Assembly (NCBI RefSeq): GCF_022012395.1
Contig: NZ_JAKLTQ010000003.1
Location: forward strand, 186,001-250,000
Origin: Arthrobacter hankyongi
Lineage (GTDB): Bacteria; Actinomycetota; Actinomycetes; Actinomycetales; Micrococcaceae
Length of the DNA stretch: 64,000 bases
Reading direction: 5' to 3'
In this document: positions 8,804-17,357 of the stretch, one piece after another
How positions within the stretch are numbered: the stretch's first letter is position 1
Layout: each line of letters begins with the position of its first letter
Position numbers and translations under genes: made by a program
Notes under the pieces: model-generated
The model's database searches: none
The model's input: only the letters and a program-made list of their open reading frames with translations
What the model was told of the DNA's origin: nothing

Positions 8804-11398
8804 ATGGCTTCCTGGCTGTATTCCCTGGGCAAACTCGCTGCCCGCAAGCGCTGGTGGTTCATTTCCGCCTGGCTCGCCGTGATGGTCGCCGTCGGCGCCT
8901 CGGTGGCCGCGTTCGGCGGCACCCTGAGCAACAGCTTCACCATTCCCGGCACCGCCGCCCAGCAGGTGCTGGACCGGCTCAAGACGGACCTGCCCGAATC
9001 CTCCGGCGGCCTGGGCACCATCGTCTTCAAGGCCGCTGACGGCCAGGCCTTCACCGCCAAGCAGAAGGCCGCCGTCGAGAAAATCGCCGGCACGCTGGCG
9101 GACCATCCCGCGGTCAAGTCCGCCACGGATCCGTTCGAGCTGCAGTCGGCGCTGGACGATGCACCGGAGCGGATCGCGGACGGCGGAACGGAGCTGAAGC
9201 AGGCCAAGCAGCGCCTGGCCGACGGCCGTGCCGCCATTGACGCGGCCAAGGCCCAGCTCGAACCGGCCAAGGTCCAGCTGCAGGCCGCCCAGGCGCAGGC
9301 AGCCCAGCTCGAGGCGGCCGGCCAGGCCGCGATGGCCGCACAGGTCCGTGCCCAGCTGCAGCCGCAGGAAACCCAGCTGGAAGCCGCCGAGAAGCAGTTG
9401 GCCAAGCAGGAGCGCAAGCTCGAGGACGGCCAGGCCAAGTACGATGACGGCGTAGCGGACCTGGCCTCGGCCAAGATCCGGATGCAGTCCTCCGAGGGCG
9501 TCCGCTTCGTGTCGGACACCGGCGACGTGGCCTTCATGCAGGTCTCCTTTGAACAGTCCATGATGGAGGTCTCGAAGGAGGACCGCGCCGCCGTCCAGCA
9601 CATCGCCGAGGACGGCCTGGTTCCCGGCCTGCAGGCCGAATTCAGCAAGGACATTGTCGAGGACATCTCCTCGCTCTTCGGCGCCGCGGAAGCCATCGGC
9701 ATCGCCGTGGCCGCAGCCGTGCTGGTGATCATGCTCGGTACGCTCGTGGCCGCCGGCCTGCCGCTGCTGATGGCGGTCGTCGGCGTGGGCGTCGGCGTCG
9801 GCGGCACCATGGCCCTCTCCGGCGTGGTGGAGATGAGCAGCATCTCCCCGGTGCTGGCCCTGATGCTTGGCCTGGCAGTGGGCATCGACTACTCACTGTT
9901 CATCGTCAACCGGCACCGGACCCAGCTGCTGGCCGGCATGCCGCTGCAGGAGTCGATCGGCCGTGCCACGGGTACCTCGGGCAATGCGGTGCTGTTCGCC
10001 GGCTTGACCGTCATCATTGCGCTGGCCGCGCTCGCCGTGCCCGGGATTCCGTTCCTGACCGTGCTCGGCCTGGCCGGCGCCGCGACCGTGGCCGTCGCGG
10101 TCCTGGTCGCGCTGACCCTGACCCCGGCCCTGCTCGGGGTGATCGGCAGCCGCATTCTCTCCCGCCGGGCCTGGGCGAAGGCCGGCGGCGGTGCCGCTGC
10201 CGCCGGGCTGCCCGCCGGCGCGCCGGCCGGGAACGGCACCAAGCGCAGCTGGGGCCGCGCCGTCACCCGACACCCCTGGCTGGCCCTGCTCGCCGGCGTC
10301 GTGGTGCTGGGCGCCATGGCGCTGCCCGCCGCCGAACTGCGGCTGGGCCTGCCCGACGGCAGCTCCGAACCTGCCGATTCCACGGCCTACCGGGCCTATA
10401 CCCAGCTGGGCAAGAGCTTCGGCGACGGCATCAACGGACCACTCATCGTGGTCGCGGACCTGCCCGCGGGGCTGGACGGCACCGAACAGGACCGGATGCT
10501 GCTCAAGCTCTCCCAGGAACTGCGCGCGATGGACCACGTCACCGCCGCCATCCCGGTGAACACCAGCGAGGACGGCCGCACCGCGGTGCTGCAGGTGGTG
10601 CCCGACGGCGGCCCGGCCGCCGAGAGCACCGAGGACCTGGTCCACACGCTGCGGACCGAAGCCGGCGCGCTCCAGGCCGCCACCGGCGTCGAGGGCGTGG
10701 CGGTGACCGGGCAGCCGGCCATGCAGATTGATGTCTCCGACCGGCTCGCCGAGGCCATGCCGGTATATCTGGCCATCGTCATCGGGCTGTCCCTGGTGCT
10801 CCTGCTGCTGGTCTTCCGCTCCATCCTGGTCCCGCTACTGGCCACCGCCGGCTTCCTGCTCTCGCTGGGAGCCAGCTTCGGCGCCGTGGTGGCGATCTAC
10901 CAGTGGGGCTGGCTGGGCGGCGTCTTCGAGGTGCATGATCCGGGCCCCATCCTCAGCTTCCTGCCGATGATCCTGATCGGCGTGCTGTTCGGCCTGGCCA
11001 TGGATTACCAGATGTTCCTGGTCTCCGGCATGCGCGAGTCCTATGCCCACGGCGAGGATGCCCGCGCCGCGGTGGTCAGCGGTTTCAACCACGGGGCCCG
11101 GGTGGTCACGGCGGCCGCGATCATCATGGTCTCGGTCTTCGCCGGCTTCGTTTTCTCGCACCTGACCATGGTCCGGCCCATCGGCTTCGCGCTGGCCCTC
11201 GGCGTGCTGCTGGACGCCTTCGTGGTGCGCATGACGCTGATCCCGGCGGCCATGCACCTGTTTGGCAAGGCCGCCTGGTGGCTGCCGCAGTGGCTGGAGC
11301 GGATCCTGCCCGATGTGGACGTCGAAGGTGCCAAGCTGGTGGCCCGGGCAGAAGCCGGGGCGGACGAGGAGCCCGAACTGGAACCGGCGCTGCGGTAA
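8804..11398 (+). CDS. MMPL/RND-type membrane transporter with extracytoplasmic coiled coil
   Basis: An 864-residue MMPL-family transporter. TM1 is near residues 15-40. It is followed by an unusually long Ala/Gln/Lys-rich heptad segment (about 125-225) predicted to form an extracytoplasmic coiled-coil hairpin. Two repeats of five further membrane segments come next. Each repeat carries the proton-relay type motif: GIDYSLFIVNRHR in the first half and AMDYQMFLVSGMRE in the second. The family exports lipids, lipopeptides or drugs; the cargo is unknown. It is co-transcribed with the upstream tetR. Confidence 0.9.
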   Translation: MASWLYSLGKLAARKRWWFISAWLAVMVAVGASVAAFGGTLSNSFTIPGTAAQQVLDRLKTDLPESSGGLGTIVFKAADGQAFTAKQKAAVEKIAGTLADHPAVKSATDPFELQSALDDAPERIADGGTELKQAKQRLADGRAAIDAAKAQLEPAKVQLQAAQAQAAQLEAAGQAAMAAQVRAQLQPQETQLEAAEKQLAKQERKLEDGQAKYDDGVADLASAKIRMQSSEGVRFVSDTGDVAFMQVSFEQSMMEVSKEDRAAVQHIAEDGLVPGLQAEFSKDIVEDISSLFGAAEAIGIAVAAAVLVIMLGTLVAAGLPLLMAVVGVGVGVGGTMALSGVVEMSSISPVLALMLGLAVGIDYSLFIVNRHRTQLLAGMPLQESIGRATGTSGNAVLFAGLTVIIALAALAVPGIPFLTVLGLAGAATVAVAVLVALTLTPALLGVIGSRILSRRAWAKAGGGAAAAGLPAGAPAGNGTKRSWGRAVTRHPWLALLAGVVVLGAMALPAAELRLGLPDGSSEPADSTAYRAYTQLGKSFGDGINGPLIVVADLPAGLDGTEQDRMLLKLSQELRAMDHVTAAIPVNTSEDGRTAVLQVVPDGGPAAESTEDLVHTLRTEAGALQAATGVEGVAVTGQPAMQIDVSDRLAEAMPVYLAIVIGLSLVLLLLVFRSILVPLLATAGFLLSLGASFGAVVAIYQWGWLGGVFEVHDPGPILSFLPMILIGVLFGLAMDYQMFLVSGMRESYAHGEDARAAVVSGFNHGARVVTAAAIIMVSVFAGFVFSHLTMVRPIGFALALGVLLDAFVVRMTLIPAAMHLFGKAAWWLPQWLERILPDVDVEGAKLVARAEAGADEEPELEPALR

Positions 11399-11404
11399 CG
11401 CCTG

Positions 11405-11456
11405 TTGACCTTCCGCAGTTGGTAGGTAGACTGGTCTACCTACCAACTGCGGAAGG
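11405..11456 (+). promoter_or_regulatory. Promoter embedded in a perfect 48-bp palindromic operator
   Basis: Two perfectly complementary 23-base arms lie at 11409-11431 and 11434-11456, separated by TG. The core reads GGTAGAC-TG-GTCTACC, a typical TetR-family site. TTGACC (11405-11410) and TAGACT (11427-11432), with a 16-bp spacer, form a -35/-10 pair within it. The Shine-Dalgarno GGAAGGGGAG (11451-11460) overlaps the right arm. A bound dimer of dimers would block RNA polymerase. Confidence 0.85.
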
Positions 11457-11465
11457 GGAGCGGCT

Positions 11466-12071
11466 GTGGCTGTTCATCCTGCACCGGGCCGGATCCCGGC
11501 AAAGCGGGGCGAGGCCCGCGCGCGGCTGCTCGAAGCCGCCGCGCGGCGCTTCTATGTCCACGGCGTCGCGGCGACGGGCATCGATGCCATCACCTCCGAT
11601 GCAGGCGTCGCGAAGATGAGCCTGTATAAGAACTTCGCCAACAAGGACGACCTGGTTGCCGCCTACCTCGAGGACCGGCACGCCACGTTGCTTCAGCTGT
11701 ACCGCCGGCGGCTGGCGGAGGCGCGCAGTCCGCGCTACCGGGTGCTCGCCGTGTTCGACGCCTACCTTGATCATGCGGCCCTGGCCTACGAGGCGGATTT
11801 CCGGGGCTGCGGCCTGCTCAACGCGGCCGCCGAGCTGCCCTCGCGCCACCCCGGCCGCGCGGCCGTGCGCCGGCACAAGGAGGAGATCGAGAACCTGCTG
11901 CTGGAGCATCTGAAGGAACTGGCGCCCCGGGATCCCGAATGGTGCCGCGGCACCGCGGAGCACCTGTCGTTCCTGCTCGAAGGGGCGATGGTCCGCGCCG
12001 GGCTTGACGGTGGTGACCGCCGGCTGCGCCGGGCCCGCGACCTCGCGTCCGGCCTCCTGGACAACCGGTGA
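11466..12071 (+). CDS. TetR-family regulator
   Basis: 201 residues starting with GTG behind a strong GGAAGGGGAG site. The helix-turn-helix is at about 13-60 (AARRFYVHGVAATGIDAI, then AGVAKMSLYKNFANKDDLV). The C-terminal domain resembles the group of TetR regulators with a TetR_C_33-like fold, which often control efflux. It overlaps the downstream EamA transporter by GTGA. It should bind the palindrome at 11409-11456 and control its own operon. Confidence 0.9.
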   Translation: MAVHPAPGRIPAKRGEARARLLEAAARRFYVHGVAATGIDAITSDAGVAKMSLYKNFANKDDLVAAYLEDRHATLLQLYRRRLAEARSPRYRVLAVFDAYLDHAALAYEADFRGCGLLNAAAELPSRHPGRAAVRRHKEEIENLLLEHLKELAPRDPEWCRGTAEHLSFLLEGAMVRAGLDGGDRRLRRARDLASGLLDNR

Positions 12072-13051
12072 GTACGTCCCTGCGGCCGGGCGGGCCAGTG
12101 CTTGGCGCGCTCCTGGTGCTGTCCGCCTCGGTGCTTTGGGGTACCACCGGTACCGCAGCCACGTTTGCCCCCGGCGCCGGACCGCTCGCTATCGGTGCTG
12201 CGGCGATGGGTCTGGGCGGGCTGCTCCAGGCGCTGGCCGGGGCGCGTGTCCTGGCCGGAGCCCGAGTGCGGCTGCGCGGCCAGTGGACGGTCGTCGTCCT
12301 CGGCGCCATCGCCGTCGCCGTGTACCCGCTGGCCTTCTACACCTCGATGCACCTGGCCGGGGTCGCCGTCGGTACGGTAGTCACGATCGGATCGGCGCCG
12401 GTGGCATCCGCCTTCATCGAGCGGGTCGTCGACCGGCATCGGCTGGGCCCCCGCTGGGTGGCGGGCGCCGCGCTCGGACTCACCGGCGCCGCACTGCTCT
12501 GCTTTGCCGAGGCGCAGCCGGACGGCCCGGCCGACGGGGCCGGCCCGGCGCCGTCGGCCCTGGCGGGCATAGCCCTTGGCCTGGCCGCAGGGCTGGCGTA
12601 CGCCGTGTATTCGTGGGCCGCGCACCGGCTCATGGCCCGGGCCGTACCGGCACGGGCCGCGATGGGTGCGGTCTTCGGCCTGGGCGGGCTGCTGCTGGTA
12701 CCCGTCCTCGCCGCCACCGGGGCCCCGCTGCTGGACTCCTGGACCAATGCGGCGGTCGGGGTCTACATGGCCCTGGTTCCGATGTTCGCCGGCTACCTGC
12801 TTTTCGGCTGGGGACTGGCCCGGGTTCGGGCCAGCACCGCCACCACGTTGTCGCTGGCAGAACCGGTTGTTGCGGCCGCCCTGGCCGTCCTGATCGTCGG
12901 CGAGCGACTGTCCGCCCAGAGCTGGCTCGGCGTCGCGCTCGTGGTCGGCAGCCTCGCCGTGCTGACCCTGCCGGTGCCCCGGCGCCGGCCGGGGACGGAC
13001 GAACGGCGGGAGCGGGAAGCGGCAGCCGTCGGTGCCGCGCAAATATACTGA
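12068..13051 (+). CDS. EamA/DMT-family transporter
   Basis: A 327-residue protein with ten hydrophobic segments in two EamA repeats (about 10-145 and 160-300). Motifs include LSASVLWGTTGTAATFAP, TIGSAPVASAFIERV and SLAEPVVAAALAVLIVGERL. The family exports metabolites such as amino acids and cysteine-pathway compounds. The gene is translationally coupled to the TetR regulator. The TetR ligand and the exported compound may be the same or related, but this cannot be read from the sequence. The C terminus is charged and cytoplasmic. Confidence 0.88.
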   Translation: MSTSLRPGGPVLGALLVLSASVLWGTTGTAATFAPGAGPLAIGAAAMGLGGLLQALAGARVLAGARVRLRGQWTVVVLGAIAVAVYPLAFYTSMHLAGVAVGTVVTIGSAPVASAFIERVVDRHRLGPRWVAGAALGLTGAALLCFAEAQPDGPADGAGPAPSALAGIALGLAAGLAYAVYSWAAHRLMARAVPARAAMGAVFGLGGLLLVPVLAATGAPLLDSWTNAAVGVYMALVPMFAGYLLFGWGLARVRASTATTLSLAEPVVAAALAVLIVGERLSAQSWLGVALVVGSLAVLTLPVPRRRPGTDERREREAAAVGAAQIY

Positions 13052-13056
13052 GCCGA
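13044..13056 (+). promoter_or_regulatory. Leaderless-type -10 for argA
   Basis: TATACT at 13044-13049, overlapping the end of the EamA gene, is followed by 6 nt and the ATG at 13056. No Shine-Dalgarno is present. Confidence 0.6.
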
Positions 13057-14423
13057 TGGAACCCGCACCCACTGCCGCCGCCTCCGTGCCCGCTGCCGTC
13101 TCCGGCACTGCCTCCTCGGAGCCGGGGCAGTTCGTCGCCTGGCTGCGCGCCGTTGCGCCGTATATCCACGCCTTCCGGGGCAGGACCTTTGTGGTCGGAG
13201 TGCCGGGCGAGCTGGTGGAGGCGGGCCGGCTCAACGCCCTGGTGCAGGACCTGAGCCTGCTGCAGGCGCTGGGCATGCGGATCATCGTGGTCCACGGTTC
13301 GCGGCCGCAGGTCAATGCGCAGCTGCAGCTGCGCGGCCTCCAGTCCCTCTATGCCGACGGCCGGCGGATCACCGACCCGGCCGCGCTGGAATGCGCCAAG
13401 GAGGCCTCGGGCGAGCTGCGCCTGGACATCGAGGCGGCGTTCTCCCAGGGCCTGCCGAACACACCGATGGCGCATGCCTCGATCCGTGTGGTCTCCGGGA
13501 ATTTCGTGGTGGCCCGCCCGGTGGGCATCCTCGGCGGAGTGGACTATCAGCACACCGGCGTGGTGCGCAAGATCGATACCTCGATGATCGATCTGGCGGT
13601 CGACGCCGGGGCGATCGTGCTGCTGTCCCCGCTGGGCTATTCACCCACCGGCGAGGCGTTCAATCTGAGCATGGAGGATGTGGCCTCCAGTACCGCCGTC
13701 GCGCTCGGGGCGGACAAGCTTGTGCTGCTGGCGGACTCGGCCGGGGTCCCGGATGCCCAGGGCCGGATGCTGGCCGAAATCTCCGAGGCCACCGCGCAGT
13801 CGCTGCTGTCGGCCGGCGGACTGCCCGAGGCCCTGGCCTTCCAGCTGCGCCACGCCCTGCGCGCCTGCCAGGGCGGTGTGCCCCGGGCCCACATTATTCC
13901 GCAGGGGCTGGACGGCAGCGTGCTGCTGGAACTGTTCCGGCACGAAGGCGTGGGTACCATGCTGGTGAAGGAAACCCTGCAGGCGGTGCGCGAGGCGGCG
14001 AACGACGACGTCGGCGGCATCCTGGCGCTGATCCGGCCGCTGGAGGAGGACGGCACCCTGGTCCGGCGCGACCGCTCGCTGATCGAGCGCGAGGTCGGGA
14101 ACTTCACCGTCGTCGAACATGACGGGGTGATCTTCGGCTGCGCCGCGCTGTACCCGTTCCCGGCCGACGGGATCGGCGAAATGGCTTGCCTGGCGGTCAA
14201 CCCCTCGGCGCAGGGCAAGGGCGACGGGGAGATGATCCTGCAGCGGATCGAGCAGCGTGCCCGCGCGGCCGGACTGAAGCAGTTGTTCGTGTTGACCACC
14301 CGGACGATGCACTGGTTCCTCAAGCGCGGCTTTGTCGAGGGCTCCGTGGACCAGTTGCCGCAGGCCCGCCAGAACCTGTACAACTGGCAGCGCCGCTCCC
14401 GGGTGCTGGTCAAGGACCTCTAG
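13056..14423 (+). CDS. argA: Amino-acid N-acetyltransferase (N-acetylglutamate synthase), ArgA type
   Basis: A 455-residue two-domain enzyme. An amino-acid kinase-like domain (about 25-290; IIVVHGSRPQVNAQL, KLVLLADSAGVPD) is fused to a C-terminal GNAT domain (about 310-450; GEMACLAVNPSAQGKGDGEM and LTTRTMHWFLKRGF). This is the classical E. coli-like architecture, which acetylates glutamate with acetyl-CoA in the first step of arginine biosynthesis and is usually inhibited by arginine. The start at 13056 is supported by TATACT six bases upstream. The longer frame starting at 13032 would overlap the -10. Confidence 0.9.
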   Translation: MEPAPTAAASVPAAVSGTASSEPGQFVAWLRAVAPYIHAFRGRTFVVGVPGELVEAGRLNALVQDLSLLQALGMRIIVVHGSRPQVNAQLQLRGLQSLYADGRRITDPAALECAKEASGELRLDIEAAFSQGLPNTPMAHASIRVVSGNFVVARPVGILGGVDYQHTGVVRKIDTSMIDLAVDAGAIVLLSPLGYSPTGEAFNLSMEDVASSTAVALGADKLVLLADSAGVPDAQGRMLAEISEATAQSLLSAGGLPEALAFQLRHALRACQGGVPRAHIIPQGLDGSVLLELFRHEGVGTMLVKETLQAVREAANDDVGGILALIRPLEEDGTLVRRDRSLIEREVGNFTVVEHDGVIFGCAALYPFPADGIGEMACLAVNPSAQGKGDGEMILQRIEQRARAAGLKQLFVLTTRTMHWFLKRGFVEGSVDQLPQARQNLYNWQRRSRVLVKDL

Positions 14424-14686
14424 GCCCGCCGCTGCTCAGGCCCGGGGGCTTCATCCGGGCCCGTGTCCCCGGGCAGCGGCGCCGGGGCCGGCGCCTGTTG
14501 CTGCCGTTCGATTTCCAGCCGGGCTTCGTACCGGGCGGGAGCGAAGACTTCCTCGACGGCGCCGAAGGCCCCTGCAGCGCCGGTTGCGCCGGGTTTCAGG
14601 GTGCCGGGCCGGAGAGCGATCCATACGGTCAGGCCGATGACGGCCAGGACCGCAATGATGCCGATGCCCAGGCCGATGAAATCCAT
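14420..14686 (-). CDS. Small single-pass membrane protein
   Basis: 88 residues. One N-terminal membrane segment (about 3-25, FIGLGIGIIAVLAVIGLTVW) is followed by a Gly/Ala-rich linker and a Gln/Pro/Glu-rich tail. The ATG follows AAGGGAG. The stop shares four bases (CTAG) with the argA stop on the opposite strand. No family was recognised, and no function can be assigned. Confidence 0.6.
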   Translation of the reverse strand: MDFIGLGIGIIAVLAVIGLTVWIALRPGTLKPGATGAAGAFGAVEEVFAPARYEARLEIERQQQAPAPAPLPGDTGPDEAPGPEQRRA

Positions 14687-14839
14687 CTGCTGCTCCCTTC
14701 CTGGCGGCTGGCTCCCAGCATTGGGCCTCCGCTCCCTTCTTTAGGCTTCAACCAATGCCCTGACCTGCGGGTTTGTATTGCTTGAAGCATAAACATGGGC
14801 GTGGGGCCGGGCAAGGGACTGGAGGAGGGGTGGGCCGGC

Positions 14840-16168
14840 TCAGGCCCACTGGTAGCCGTGCGCCTGCTCGTACGCTTCGAGCAGGCGGATCGCGGCATGG
14901 CCGGAGCTGATCAGCGGGTGGATCATGAAGGCGCGCAGCGCGGCGTCGCGGTCACCCTGGCCTGCCTTGATGGCCTCCCGTTCCACCGCCTTCAGCTGGT
15001 TCATGTAGCCGGCTTCGTGCAGTCCCAGCGGCTTGGCCGGCAGGGGCCGGGCCCCGTTGCTGTCGACGACGGCGGGGACCTCGATGACGGCGTCCGCCGG
15101 CAGTTGTGCGAAGGTGTCCCCGTTGCGCACGTTCAGGATCAGCTCCGCCGGCACCCCCGTCAGCAGCGCGCGCATGGTATCCAAGGCCACCTGTTCGTAG
15201 CCCCCGGCGTCATCCAGCAACGTCCGGGCCCCGCCGTCCACCCTGGCCTCGGCCAGATAGCCCTCTTCGCGGGCCTGCCGCGCAGCCTCCCAGTCCCGGA
15301 ACGGCGCCGCCGAGGACCGCAGCTTGGCGTACAGCTCCTGCTGCTGGCCGTGGATGAACTCACCGCGGGTCTGGGCTGCGCCGGACAGGGCCAACGTCGC
15401 CTCGCGGCGGAAATAGTAGTAGAAGAGGTACTCGTTGGGGATGGCCCCCAGCGTCTGCAGCAGCGGAGCGCCAAAGACCCGGCCCTCTTCGAAGGACGCC
15501 AGCCGGTGCTCGTCGGCCAGCAGCCCCGGCAGCCGGTCCTCACCGTCGTACTCCAGCCCGCGCAGCCAGCCCAGATGGTTCAGCCCCACATAGTCCACCC
15601 CGGGCAGCGAGCCGGCCCGCATCGGCACGCCGGCGGCCCGGGCCGCGCGGCGGACCAGACCGATGGGCGAGTCGCAGATGCCCACCACGCGGTCGCCGAG
15701 GATCGGCCTGACCGCTTCGGTCACCAGGCCCGCCGGGTTCGTCAAGTTGATCAGCCAGGCCTGCGGGCACAGTTCGCGCATCCGGTGCGCGATCTGCAGC
15801 GCGGCCGGAACGGACCGCAGCGCATAGGCGATGCCGCCGGCCCCGGTGGTTTCCTGCCCCAGCAGGTTCAGCCGGGTGGCCACCCGCTCGTCCACCGTCC
15901 GCCCGGCGGTACCGCCGGGACGGATTGCGGAAAACACGACGCCGGCGCCGGCCAGGGCGTCGTCAAGGTTCCGGGCGAAGGTCAGTTTCGGCGGCGTGGC
16001 ATGCTCGGGCAGGGGCAGGTCCGCCAGCACCCGGGCGATCGCGTCCAGCCGGCCGGCGTCCGAGTCCTGGAGCATCACCTCGTCCACCAGTTCGCCGTCG
16101 GTCCCCGCCAGTACACGATAGACGAGAGGCACGCGGAATCCGCCGCCGCCCAATATGGAAAGTTTCAC
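14840..16168 (-). CDS. Glycoside hydrolase family 4 (6-phospho-beta-glucosidase type)
   Basis: 442 residues, GTG start. The N-terminal Rossmann motif GGGGFRVPLV binds NAD. The metal ligands expected for GH4 are seen in GICDSPIG (Cys) and GLNHLGWL (His), with INLTNPAG in between. GH4 enzymes use an oxidation-elimination-addition-reduction mechanism that needs NAD and Mn2+. The sequence is closest to the 6-phospho-beta-glucosidase/CelF branch. It is divergent from a PfkB sugar kinase, so the two may act on the same imported disaccharide or its monosaccharides. Confidence 0.9.
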   Translation of the reverse strand: MKLSILGGGGFRVPLVYRVLAGTDGELVDEVMLQDSDAGRLDAIARVLADLPLPEHATPPKLTFARNLDDALAGAGVVFSAIRPGGTAGRTVDERVATRLNLLGQETTGAGGIAYALRSVPAALQIAHRMRELCPQAWLINLTNPAGLVTEAVRPILGDRVVGICDSPIGLVRRAARAAGVPMRAGSLPGVDYVGLNHLGWLRGLEYDGEDRLPGLLADEHRLASFEEGRVFGAPLLQTLGAIPNEYLFYYYFRREATLALSGAAQTRGEFIHGQQQELYAKLRSSAAPFRDWEAARQAREEGYLAEARVDGGARTLLDDAGGYEQVALDTMRALLTGVPAELILNVRNGDTFAQLPADAVIEVPAVVDSNGARPLPAKPLGLHEAGYMNQLKAVEREAIKAGQGDRDAALRAFMIHPLISSGHAAIRLLEAYEQAHGYQWA

Positions 16169-16202
16169 CCTGCCGCCCTCTCAGCATCCGGCCCCCAGCT
16201 TG

Positions 16203-16215
16203 TATTGTGCCAGCA
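16203..16215 (+). promoter_or_regulatory. Leaderless-type -10 for the PfkB kinase
   Basis: TATTGT at 16203-16208, then 6 nt, then ATG at 16215. It lies in the 46-bp space between the divergent GH4 and kinase genes. Confidence 0.55.
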
Positions 16216-17357
16216 TGGGCCCTTTCCTCAACCCGCCACACCGCTTCGATCCGCTGGCGGCGGCCAGGACGGCGGATGCGCCGGACTTTGACCTGCTGCT
16301 GACCGGGCCCGTATTCCTGGACATCATCTTCACCGGGCTCGAGGCCATGCCGGCACCCGGTGAGGAGTTGTGGAGCGAAGGCATGGGGTCCTGTCCCGGC
16401 GGGGCGGCGAACCAGGCGGTCGCCGCGAGCCGGCTGGGCCTGCAGACCACGCTGGCCGCGGCCTTCGGCGACGACGTTTACGGCGAGTTCAACCAGGGCA
16501 TCCTTGAACGGCAGGAATACGTGGACCTGTCCTTGTCCCGGCGGTTTCCCGGCTGGCATTCGCCGGTGTCCGTCTCGCTGTCCACCAGCCAGGACCGGTC
16601 CTTTGTCACCCACGGGCATCCGGCGCCGCTGAGCGCCTCCGAACTGATCGGGGACCCGCCGCGCTGCCGCGCCGCGGTCACCTCGCTCGGGCCGGACCTG
16701 GAACCCTGGGCGCTGGCCGCCCGGGACAAGGGGGCCAAGTTGTTCGGCGACGTCGGCTGGGACCCCACCGGGCAGTGGTCGGCGGACACGCTGCGCAACC
16801 TGGAGAAGTTCCACGCCTTTACCCCCAATGACACCGAAGCCATCAGGTACACCCGCACGGAGGATCCGTGGGCGGCGCTCTACGCGCTGGCCGACCGGGT
16901 GCCGGTCGCGGTGGTCACCCTGGGCGGACGCGGGGCCATCGCGATCGATTCGCTGACCGGCGAGGAGGACTGGGCCCCGGCGCTGCCGGTCAAGGCCTAC
17001 GACGCCACCGGTGCCGGGGACTGCTTCGGCGCCGCGTTCCTGCTGGGCACCCTCGCCGGCTGGCGGCTGCCGGACCGGCTGGCCTTCGCGAACCTGTGCG
17101 CGGCCTTGTCGATCCAGCAGTTCGGCGGTTCGCTCGCCGCGCCGGGCTGGGGCGACATCGCGGACTGGTGGGAACGGATGAACACCTCTGGCCAGAGCGT
17201 GCGCGGGCAGTGGCTGCGCCGCTATGCCTTCCTGGAACAGTTGCTTCCGGACGTACCGCCGCAGGCGGTCCGGCGGGCGGCGGCAACGGTCGCACGCCAT
17301 TCCGACGCCGGCGGCGTGCACGAGCCCGCCCGGCCAAGTGGAACAATGGACGGGTGA
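16215..17357 (+). CDS. PfkB-family carbohydrate kinase
   Basis: 380 residues of the ribokinase superfamily. The first glycine-rich signature is seen in CPGGAANQAVAASRLGL, and the second, catalytic one in DATGAGDCFGAAFLLG (Asp base and anion hole). An unusual C-terminal extension of about 60 residues follows the kinase fold. The start at 16215 was chosen because TATTGT lies six bases upstream; the longer frame at 16155 would run into the opposite-strand gene start. It overlaps alr by GTGA. The substrate is unknown; the GH4 neighbour suggests a sugar. Confidence 0.85.
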   Translation: MGPFLNPPHRFDPLAAARTADAPDFDLLLTGPVFLDIIFTGLEAMPAPGEELWSEGMGSCPGGAANQAVAASRLGLQTTLAAAFGDDVYGEFNQGILERQEYVDLSLSRRFPGWHSPVSVSLSTSQDRSFVTHGHPAPLSASELIGDPPRCRAAVTSLGPDLEPWALAARDKGAKLFGDVGWDPTGQWSADTLRNLEKFHAFTPNDTEAIRYTRTEDPWAALYALADRVPVAVVTLGGRGAIAIDSLTGEEDWAPALPVKAYDATGAGDCFGAAFLLGTLAGWRLPDRLAFANLCAALSIQQFGGSLAAPGWGDIADWWERMNTSGQSVRGQWLRRYAFLEQLLPDVPPQAVRRAAATVARHSDAGGVHEPARPSGTMDG

